Part shown: positions 40,101 to 52,100 of the stretch, in pieces
How positions within the stretch are numbered: the first letter of the stretch is position 1
Layout: each line of letters opens with the position of its first letter
NCBI GenBank assembly: GCA_000499405.2
Contig: HG738140.1
Location: forward strand, 15,887,097 to 15,951,096
DNA: 64,000 bases
Source of the DNA: Onchocerca volvulus
Lineage: Eukaryota; Nematoda; Chromadorea; Rhabditida; Onchocercidae
Direction: 5' to 3'
The notes under the pieces: model-generated
Seen by the model: only the letters and a program-made list of their open reading frames with translations
Database searches by the model: none
Told to the model about the DNA's origin: nothing
Translations under genes and position numbers: made by a program

Positions 40101-43100
40101 AACAGCTGCATTTGGATCCATCATCCTTGCTTGAACTGCTTTGCGCACCTCAGGCTATAAGAGTATATAATTGTTCTTTAAATAGACTCCATTTGAACAT
40201 GCCTTTCAAAATATGTATAAAAAGATGTACACTAAAAGCACAAATAATTTGGATTCAATAAGTTTCTTGGAATTAATCCAGAAGCCACCAAATCCGCAAA
40301 AATTTTGCAATAAAACCTTTTCTTCCTCACCAAAATTTTCCAATTCATGGAAATAAAAATTTACAATTTTTAGAACTGCGTGGTCTGCTTCAATGATTAG
40401 AGTTAAGCATCGCATCGCTTTGGTCCTTAAACCTACTGCCTGTTCCGCATGTATACCATACAAAATCTGAAACACTTTTTTCAAATCATTAGATAACTTT
40501 TTAGCAGTGTTCATCAATGTAAATAAAAATATAAATGTTCGTTTTACTTTCGACACAACGTTGCAAGCTCTTCACCGATTTTTTGATCAAACGTTACATT
40601 CGAATAGGCGCATGCACCTATGACAGATAAAAAAAAGTGAGCGGATTAAATCTATTGGCCATGCCTACTTTCTGCAATAAAATGTGAGATCAACCGGTCA
40701 TAAGTCATAATACGACATGCTGGAGGACGAGAGTTTCCGAAGGATTTAAAATGCCAAAACTTCGGAGCTTGAGTCAGTTTTAGTCACCTAGTTCAACGCA
40801 GCAGAAGTTCAAGTTCAGTTTTAAATCAATTTCTACTTTGTGGAGAAACCTAAAGATGTTAAAATTAACTACAAATATGCGTGTCCAGCTGCAAAACAAT
40901 TGGTCAGCTGAGATATTCTCACATCGATTGCTAGAAATTGGGAACGGAAAGGTACGGTTGACTGCGCTCCGGACGAATTTCACTGTCTCATAACTTCCGC
41001 ACTTTAGTGGCATCAAATGAAGGGTTAAATGAAAATACTTCTTTAACGCTTTTAAACTTTTTTAACCCAATATCAAACCAATTATAAGAATCACGATTGG
41101 CTCAGTGAACAGACTATTCTTGTGGCTAAGAGCAAAGACGTGTACGAACTCAACAACATTATTCAGTTTAAAATTCAGAGGAAGTAGTTACATACTTGTC
41201 CGTCGACACTATTGTGGGAACCGATGAAGCGGTTAATTATCCAAAAAAATTTTTAAATTCACTCGATCCACCAAAGATGCCACCATCCATGTTGCAATTG
41301 AAAGCGCGTGCCAATTATCATGATGCGAAATATCAACTAGCCAAAAATTTGTAACGGTACGCAGTTTACAGCAAAAAAAAAATTAATGAACAATGTTGCA
41401 GAAGCAAAGTCTTGAAAAGGACTTTTCAAAAGTGAAAATGTCTTCATTCCTCGCATTGCTATGATTCCAACGGATTATGTCATTTCAGTTAAAGAGATCG
41501 CAATTCCCAATTCGATTGATATTTGCTATCGCCGTTAACAGAACTCAGGGCCAATCTTTAAAACAGTGCGGCTTAGATCTAGACACGATCTGTTTCTCTT
41601 GCGTATTCTAGAATCGACAAATCAGACAATCTCTGTACCTACACAGACAATGGAAACAAAAAATATTGTATATCCACAAGCACTGTGAAATTAAAGATAT
41701 TAGAAATGTGAGTTTTCTCTTTTCTTTCTTTTCTGTTGGCGAAAGCCGGAAGATGTCAAACAGCGCCTCGACAATTATTGTAAACAAGGAGCATTAAAGG
41801 TCAAATGACGCGACACAGCTTCAAAGGGACGATGTTTACCGCCAAAACGCTCCAATTCAAAAATAAATAAAGTGAAAATCAAACAATCAAAAGGCGACAG
41901 AATGGAAGTAAGGCGGAGCGGCTCCGAAAGGATTTAAAAAGACAGGATTTGAAGCTGGAGTTCATGTTAAAATTCAGCATTCTTACACTGATATAACAAT
42001 AACAACAGTTTGGAATTTAAAGCGACACAGCAGCAGCAATAATCCTACAATTCAGCTGAGCAGTATTCATACGAGCGACGAAGGAAATAACCCAGTGATC
42101 AATTTGACTGGATATTCTCCGACTGTTATGAAAAGATTTTCCGACACCTATTCCTGACTTAACTGCGTCACAATAGCAAGAAGAAATCTCCAATCCAATC
42201 AGATTATAGTCCAAATTACAATTCGATCAAATTTTTTTCTCCAACATTCACCACTTAAACCAAACTAAGCCACAGCAACGCTTGTATATAAAAATCTGAT
42301 TGAATTGGAAATTGCTTATAAAAGCATATGCATATTTGAATGCAACTTGTGCCAAAATTTCAAAGCAATCGGTAAGAACTATCGGAGATTTAAAATTTTG
42401 AACCAACGAAAATTTACACTTTTATTTGCATGGACTAGCTGGATCCAGCCAGTCTAACTAGTCTAATAATAAACATGAATTTTCAGCTAGTTTAATAATA
42501 AATATGAATTTCTTCAAAATGTACTAACATGATTGAGGTATGCCGAAAATGATTGGCTGAATTCCCGACTTGAAGCCAAGAATCTTACAAGCCATGAAGC
42601 ATCACTATCCATCAAAATGCTACCTGTACGTCTGAAAAAAAGTGCAATAGAGTATAAATAAATAAATATATTTATTATATATATATATATATATATATAA
42701 GCGGAAAACATCAAAATGCATGTTTCGAAGATAGATACAAAGCAAAAGACTGACTAACTGGATAAACTTCAAATGGTGAAATTCCATTACTCTCATCAGC
42801 TTGCTGTCTCGTAATAATTATTATATAGAACAACGCTGATTACCGAAATTAACCAAAAAAAAAAAAGAATAAAATGTACTACTTAGGAAAGCTTGTGGGA
42901 AACAGAAAGAACATCAGAATAAAAAACAAAAATATCATATTATCAAGTAATAAATTCTATTTGCTCGCTATATTTCTAGATAATGTGGTATCGCTCCTTT
43001 TCTATTCTAATTCTTTCAGCTTCCCACAATCTTTCCTAAGCAGTACATTTTCTTCTTTTTTTCTTTTAAATTTCAAATTACAAATGAGTCAAATAAAGCA

Positions 43101-46100
43101 TTGAATCAAAATATTGTTACTATCTCATCCAAATAATTTATTAAAAAAACATACGCAATTTGTTCAGCACGTTTTCTCATATGCTTTTCATCAGCAGTTT
43201 TAATGAAAAATATTTTCATTGCTTGACATCGTTCCAAAACCTGAATTCATAGCAAATAGTATGAAAAAATCATTTAAAATTCATAATATCTTTTTAGAAA
43301 TACTACGTCAGATTCATCTAATCAAGATCATTTTCTGCTCAACAATCAATCTTACTGAAATGATAGTGTGTAATTACTGTACAAGATCGATGTATAAATC
43401 ATTCTAAAAGAAACAAATGATTTTAGTAACTATGTCTCCAACAGGTTAACAATTGTTAACATAACCACAAAATATATTCAACAAATGTATTAATATATTT
43501 AAACATTAAAATCAAAACTAAAAAGAATATCGAAATCAAACAAAAATTATTAAAATAGATGCGAATCCAAAACACGCTAACTCTGGCAGATTTCTTTTCA
43601 AATTTCCGCTTCTCTTTATCATTGATTTCAGAATTATTGATAATCTCTTTCAGCTTCTGCTTTGTTGATTCTGCTTCTTCATACACTTCCTTGTACCAAA
43701 TACCCACATAAAACATTACTGCGTACTGAAAATTTCAAATTAAAACCTTCCATATAGTTAAAAATCAGAAATATTGCAACAGAAAGAGCAAATGTAGAAA
43801 CAATAAAAATGGAAATTTTCTCATAATAAATCATTAAGTAAGAATTGCTTGAGAGGCATGCAGATACTTGAAGACTATAACAAGGTAGAAATGGTTTTGC
43901 TCTTCCATACACAAAAAAAAAAAAAAAAAAAAAGAATAAATGAAAACCAAAAATCAAATACCTCGATGGAAACATCCGCATCACCTTTTCTTTCAACGAG
44001 ATAATCAATTAGGGCTCGTTGAACTTTTTTCATCTTATCTACCGATGACATCTGTAAAGAGGATATTTAAAATGAAATAACTTTTATAGGCATTTAAAAC
44101 AGAATAAAATCGGCTACAATTTACACATAACTGGAACTCAAAAATGAGATATTAGGATCAAAAAAAAAAAGTTTGAAAAATAAAATCACTCATAAATGCA
44201 TTATTAAATTTCCTTTCTCTATTTGGGCGTAAAATGAAGATTGCCATGGAATCCATCTCATCACCCTACATAAGAAAGACAAAAGTTGGGAAAGGTATAT
44301 ATTTCAAAAGACAATTCAAAATGGATATGTTTGCTGATGATTGAAGCTAGATCATCAGAACTAGTGTTAATTTAATAAATCGAAGAATTAAACAAAACGA
44401 TTAGAAAGCTACCATAGTAAGCAGACAGTAGAAAACGTGTTGAACAAGCAGATCTAATTAGGCTAAACGTATGAACAGAAAAAGAAAAGCTAACATGACT
44501 GATATCAATAGTGTCTATATCACCGGTCTGTTCCTCCTCTTTAAGTTTTTCATAAAGTAGTGTTTTAACAATTATATCCAGGCGAACATCATCCGAAACA
44601 CTTTGCTGCATATCTTTACGTAGCGAAGCAGTTACCGTACCCAGATAATCCAAGCTAAAAAAAAAGAGCAAACAAAGAGAATGAATTCAGCAATTTAAAA
44701 CAGTCGCTTTGAAAATTTTATTCTTGCCAAAAAATTTGAAGTATCGACTTATGAATACTGATTCCATGATCCCATTTGCTGTGGAATATTTAATTCGTTA
44801 TATATTTAAGAAATGTTAGAGATACCTGGCAATTCTCAATGACATATCAACATTTTTCGAACGATAGAAAGTGACAAGAACATTGCCTAGTAATGTTAAA
44901 AGCATTTCAGCAGCAGGCCATTCAGGTTTGTATAAAGCAGTGAGCAAATCATGCACAAATTGATCGAACAGGCGCCGATAATCCTCTTCTGACTTGGCTG
45001 TACACCTGCAAATCAAAAAAACAGTGCTCAATACGAAAACCGAAAAAAATTCGGAACTTCAATTCAAAATTTTATGAGTCATTCAGAAGTAAGAAATTAA
45101 TGCAAAAAAAAAAATAAAATTAGAAGTCCTCTAACATTTTCATTTCTTAGCTTAAGTTTTTTTTTTTGTAAAATACCATAATTAAAAGTATTTGACAAAC
45201 TTACTTAGCCAAGAACCCACTGAGAAACAACGATGCCATTTTTTGACATTCAACTACAGAATCTTTAACTATGGTATCATCAACTGTTGTTTCTTCATCA
45301 ACATCAAAGGATTCTTCAGAGCGCCGTCGTCGTGGAACCTTCAATATTAAATCAGTTGTTAAGATATTATCCTTACTCCCTTGACTTGTTTGATTATCAT
45401 GAAATCTATTTTCATAAGTATTTAACTGTGTTTAGCATTCGATCCAACGCTCAAATATAAAAAAAATTTCGGTGCATACCAACTTAAAATGACATCTCAA
45501 GTTACAACACCCTTTGATGAAGATCTACTGAGCAAAAAATATTTTACTGAGATGTTTTATTGAGACACTTTACTTCTGCGCTTAATCAAAACCCCAAAAC
45601 GGTAACTGCATTATACCATTACGCTCACTTATACTAAATAATAAAACAGAACACGTCGATGAAATTCTGGAATTTCCCCTTCTCTTTCCTCTCCCCGATG
45701 TCATGTCAGTCAAGACATAACAAAAATAATTTTTCATAATAAACGCAAAAAAATAAAGTGATGAAAACAGTTCACTGTTTACCTTGACAACGCTTTGCAC
45801 TAGTTGCATAATAAGGACAGTCATGTTACTGATCCATTCATCAGAGGTCATACGATAACTATTTTTGGAAGTTTTTGTCGGAGGTAGACGATGAACAGAA
45901 CTGAGTAAATCCTTGAAAATTTAAAAATTAATTTCAGAGTCCTCCTCGGACTGAAAAATTGAAAAAAATAAAGAATGAGTTAATTATGATTGTCACTAAC
46001 TTGAATAATGCTTTTCCGGAAATTCTCATAACGCGAAAAGATGGCAGAAAGAAGTTTGATGGATTGCATTTGCAATTCACCAACATTATCCGCAAAAAAT

Positions 46101-49100
46101 GGTCCTGATCCCAGAGTACATAGTTGCAAGACTGCTGTATCTGTTAAGGACTGAGTACGAACCTGAAATTTCCAATAAAGAAAAAAATTAGTAAGCATTA
46201 GGTTTAATGAATAGAAAAAATTTCACTAGCCTAACTTCAAAGCAATTCTATAGTAAAATCTAATCCTTTTAAGAGTTGATGTGGATAAATGAAAAAAGTG
46301 ATTCTTATTTAAAATAGAAACAAAAAAAAAAAGTTTGAATCTATTTCGCAAACTGTGATTATATGAACTGGAATTTAATAATTTATACTTGTCAACAATA
46401 TCGATTTATTTGCTTAACTTAAATGTTTCTGACTTTTAAAATTGGATTTTCTATTTAAATCTCCTTGTTCAAAAGCTTTTCTATTTAAATTTTTTTGCAA
46501 TGAAAATTTAACAAGATTCCAACAATTTGGAAAAATAAGAAACCCAGAATCTTCACGTAAAATGAAGGAAATAACTAATATTTCATAAATTCTAATACCA
46601 AAATGTCTTACGAGTTCAGCAAAGCATCCAATAAGTTCAGTAACACGAGTGTAAATATTTTTGATGATACGAGATCGAACATTATTCACAGACTTCTTTC
46701 GTTTTCTATTTTCTGCAAAAAAAATAATAAAAATGAATCGAAGAATGCTCACAATTTTAAAATTTAATTCCGTATTTCTAGTTTATGGTTACCATTCTTT
46801 CGTCCTTTATTGGAAGTACAATATGAGTTGTCGGATGTCGGATAAATAATGTTATTAAGAAATTGTTTGCACAGTTGTATGGAACGATCAATTGGGTCTT
46901 CTATAAATACCTGAAAAAATAAAAAAAAAAAGAACTTTCAAAATGTATTGAAATTATTCATAAAATATTGTTCGAAAAAGTACAGGGGTGGCTCAAATAA
47001 GAAAGAATATCCATAAGCTATACAGGTAAAATTACATTACCAAAAATAAACTCACGGAAATTTTCATATATCAAAAATGAATTGATGAAAATGAGTTACC
47101 AACTGTCATAAAAAGTATATGTTAACATTTTCCTTACTTGTTTGGGCATCTTTGTCGATGTCATTATAAGCATTGCTGTGCAAGACGCGTCAGCTGCACG
47201 CATTATGCGATCACCGACTACTTCACGATATGCTTCACTCGAATCATCTTCATCATCCTAAAAACAAAAAATAAAAAATAAAAATGATAGACACGCATTA
47301 AATATAACAATGTGCAGATTATTTGAAACATAATCAGAAATTCATTGTTTGAATAATCTATTATTTCACCTGCAAAACGTCTATGATTACTGATTACTTT
47401 CCCTCAAATTTGATTAAAATTATTCGCAGAAAATCCCAAAAATATAAGAACAGTATGAATCAAACATACATCTTCAATAGATATTTGTTACGTGAAAAAT
47501 TTATAAAGATTGTTTGAAATAAAAATTTGCCTCATTAAAAAGAGTTATTAGTGATTGTTCCCCTTCTGTGCCGATTATATCACGCATATTCTTTTCCAGA
47601 ATTGTCAAAAGCTTTACTAGACGTTCTGGATTCACCTGAATTATATTTATATAAATCTCTTTCGCAAGAAAAAGAATAAGTGGATAATTATACCACTAAA
47701 TAAAAAGTAAATTTAATTAGGTATTACAATATTTTCCATTTATTAAGAAAATATTATTTCCCAAAATGGAACTTTTTCATATTGCTAAAAAGACATACTT
47801 TATTAATTTTTTTCCATAATTTTAATTTTTGTGCTTCCTGCCGCAATACTTCGAGTTGATCTCTGTCCAAAAAATCTTGTGGTATTCCGCCATCATCATC
47901 TGCTAAAATTTCTGACAACAATATTCCTTTTGTTTCTTTGTATTAAAATAAAGGTGACTGAATCAGTTCTAACATTATTTATGCAAATATTAACATACGA
48001 AAGAGAAAATGGATGAGTGAATAGCATATGATGAAACTGGAATTTATATTTAAAGTTAAATATAATTAATAAAACAATGAAACTTGCCTAAATTTTGAAC
48101 TTGAATCCGATAATAAATAAACTAATAAGTCATATTTTTAGATTATGCTGGTGACTAAAAGAATAACCATACTAACCATTTGTACTTGGAACGAAATCTT
48201 GTTCATCGATAGTTTCAAAAATCTGATCAATAATATTGGTGAATTTCATATATGATTCTCTCTCTGCCATAACTGCAATATCTTATTCAAATAACTTTGT
48301 TTGAGAGATAATTAATTTATGTAACTATCGATATTTAATAACGCTTGTATAGCTAGGTTACATGATTTTATGTTACAATCATTTTGGTTTAAATTATGCT
48401 ATCACCAAAAAATTTTGCACTCTTCATCATAACTTTTTTGCTTTATTTGTTTAGTTACATTTTTATTTAGTTATGCCTTCCCATTATCTTCTTATTTCCC
48501 ATTTTTATGTATAAAAATTATGTAGCGAAATTGTTTAAGGACATTTGAGATAATGCGCAAGTAAACCTTCATTATTCCAGTATTCAGATTCGGATTCATT
48601 CTGCCGACGTTTGTGCTTCTCACGTCGTTTATGTTGGCGTTCACGCCACTCTAATTCTCGTTGTTGAATCACTACAATTCGAAGTATCATATGGAAATTA
48701 GAAAAACAAAGTTCAACCTTTTATAGAACTTAGCATTCTTTAATAAAAATGAAATAGTCAAGCATAAAAAGGAAAAAAAACTGGATAACAAAGAAAATAA
48801 ATAATAATGGATTCATGAATTAAATTTACAAATTTAACCTTCTGTTGGTGTCGGCGGTCTTTCCGGTTGCTCAAGAGTTTTTTCTCGAACTCTTTTACGG
48901 CCTTTCTTATGTCCTTCGAAAAATTTAGATTTGTCATCGTTTTCCATCGAACCTTCATTGGATGTTCCCGCATGATCCGGACAGTGTTCAATTTTTGTAA
49001 ATCCTTCTGAAAAATAGAAGCGAGAGTCTATTCAAATCATAGTAGATTAGAAAATACAGTCTATCAATCTAAAAAGATTACGTTCTTCTTTCTCATTAGT

Positions 49101-52100
49101 TTCTACTTTCTCCATTTGCGCGATAAGTTCCATTTGTGTCTGTAAAAAAAAAATTCATTTTGAACTTTTTGCTATTAAAAATGAAGACACAATTCGTTAT
49201 TAAAACATTAAATTTACAAATTTTATCACATTAAAGAAAATTCTTCAATAAAATAATTGGTGAAACCATAGTACTTTTGAGACTTTACGAATAATTATTT
49301 AATATGTAAAATTTAAAGAAAACAAACTTGAAAATTTCGAATTAATCTTCAAAATATTTATTTCGAAAGAAAACATACTTTTTCGTTTTGTTCTTCCTCA
49401 TACGTTCTTGTACGCTGTCTTCGGCGTCGACCTTCACTAGGATCAAAATAACCAGTCAAAGAGTCGAATAATGATTCAACCTGTAACATAGGCAACCAGT
49501 GAAGTTAGCGGTTATAATTCTGAATTATGTGCTTTAAAAGAACTTCGTGCTCAACTATCATCATTCACTATATTATTTAAGCTCGATGAAGCTCATAAAA
49601 ATGAATCGTAATTTCCAGATCCATACGGTTTTCCAATAGAAAAACAAAAAAGACAGATATGAGAATGAAAATAAAATAACTGTATTTAAAATAACTGTAT
49701 TATTTAACTCTCTGCAGCATACGAGATTACTACCACAGCATTGTTGAAGTGAATCCGAATTATTTTTATATCATTTCAAGGCAAGGACTTATTATGAATT
49801 TAATCCACGAACCATATCCTTTTTCCTGCGTATTTGCTGAGCTTTTGGTTGCTTTCCAAGAGAAACAATTTGTCGACGCAACTGAACTTGCTGCTCATCT
49901 TCCTGTAATATAATCGATTTCGGTGTATCTGAAAAAGATGGCGTATGTGTTTCGGAAACACTTGTTGCTTCTGTTTTTAATGATTCGACCTCGGTTGTCG
50001 CACTTGTTTCTGCAGTATCTTTCTTTACAAGCGTAATTTGTTCTTGAAGTTCCGCCGGTTTCTCCTTAAAAAATTGAATATTTCACAAAAGTGAAAGCAA
50101 TTTTCGTAGTCATTACTGTGCAAAAAGCAAATCATTAAAAGTAATCTGAAAAACCCAAAACTTATAAAAAACGTAATCCAGTAATAAAAAACAATGCGTT
50201 ACCATTACATTTGATTCAGTTTCAATCGAAGCATCAGCTGCTACGTCTATTATTTCAGGAGCTACTACGCTTTGAGAAATATCAACATCAAATACCTGTA
50301 ATTATTTGAAATTTCAATAAATAATAAGGGATGGTTTTATGAATCAATACTGTTAAACATCCTAGAATATTGAACGATGGCTAATCCTATGAGCATATTG
50401 CGCTCATTAAAAGAATAATAAAAGGAATCATTTTAATTTAAATAATTAGATTCTAAAGATCTAAAATATTTATGTTTTACATCATAATAACTATGAAACA
50501 TGTCGTATTTTCAGACCTGGTGGTTGATTTCATATAGTTCACGAACAAAGCATGGAGCCATATGCACATCAAAATCATTCGTTTCACCATCTTCATGTTT
50601 TAACATCCTAACGTTTAACTGTACATTTATTTCAGTATTATAATAAATAATAAGTTGCAACCAAATGAATAAGTGTGCTCAGGTTACAATAGAGATTAGG
50701 GATAAAACACTGTAGTTAGTTGTAATCAGACAAATATACCACCCATGACACATAGCAAGACCAAAAAGTGCATTTTGTCTAATTCATATAATTGCAGTAC
50801 ATTCATCGTAAATTAATGAATACTAACAAAAAAATTTATTGAAAAATACTAACACATCGGAAATCTCAATTTGCGAAATAGCTTCAACGGCTTGCATTAA
50901 GACTTCTTTTTGTGTTGGTTCAATTCGCGGTGGGCCTATGGTTTCACACTTCAGATTGTTCGTATATGGCAAATAAAGAGATGGAAACGGCAAGTGATTC
51001 ACCACTGCAACAAATAAAATCCTTCCGTGAAAACTGATTCATTTAGGAAACTGTTCGATTCAGCCATAAGTGAAAAAAAAAGTTTAATTTCTTTTAAGCT
51101 TTTCGATTTCTTTATTTTAGCTAAAATACTAAATTTTTCCAGAAAAGTTGTCATTAATAATGGCAAAGAAATGGAAGGGACCAATCAGAGCATCAAATAC
51201 CAAAAATTAATCGAAATAAACTGGTCAATTCTAACAATAACAGAAATATAACTAGAGGATGAAGATTGTGATGATAGATGAACGCTATAATATTCGTTTC
51301 AGAATGCTATCTCTTCCTTGTTTGTGTAAATATAAAACGCTTATCCAAAAATAGAGAGTAAACCATACATATAGAAAATAAATAAGAATGAGCCAGATGT
51401 ATAGGGAAGGGAAAATTCTCAGCTTTTCCTTTCATTACGCTGACTGATAAGATCCTACAATCAATACTGATTGTAAATCATACATTTGGTAAGTGTATGA
51501 CAACCAGCCAGATGTATTGGAATAGGGAAACTGTCGGCTTTTTCTTTCATTACGTTGAAAGCTTCACGTGCTTCACGTTGTTTTCGACTTTGCTCCTCGC
51601 GTATTGCACGCACTTTTTCTATTTCTTTGCGTTGCTCTTCAAGTTTTCGAGCTTCTTCCTGCAGGGAAATGTTAAGTGATGAGAATTCTAAATTAATTAA
51701 GTTTGAAAATCAACATTTTATATTAATCAAATTGAAAATTAAAATCAGGATGATAGGAAATTAAAACATATTTACATTTTCACTTGATTCAAATCAATAC
51801 AAGTAGTGCCTGTCAGAAAGATAAAATGCATCGATATTAGAGACTGAAAAGTTTAAATTAAATCGAAGCGATGAGATTCCCCAAAATTATCGGAATTTTC
51901 TTATAAAACCAACTATTCTCAAAGAAACTTTTTTACCTGCCGTTTTTGTTCTTCCAAAATTCGTTTCTGTTCCAAACATAATCTTTCATGTGCTTCTCGT
52001 TGTTGCTTAAGTTGTTGCTCTTTCTGATATGCTATATGCCGTAGCTCTTCCTGTTTTAATCGCGTTGTTTCTTCTTGCTGCTGACGTGCTAGTGCCTCGG

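Noticed and set aside
43679..44008. 109-codon minus-strand open frame
   Set aside because: Reads through a poly-T intron; the real scc-2 exons here are 43725-43582 and about 44051-43962 in a different arrangement.
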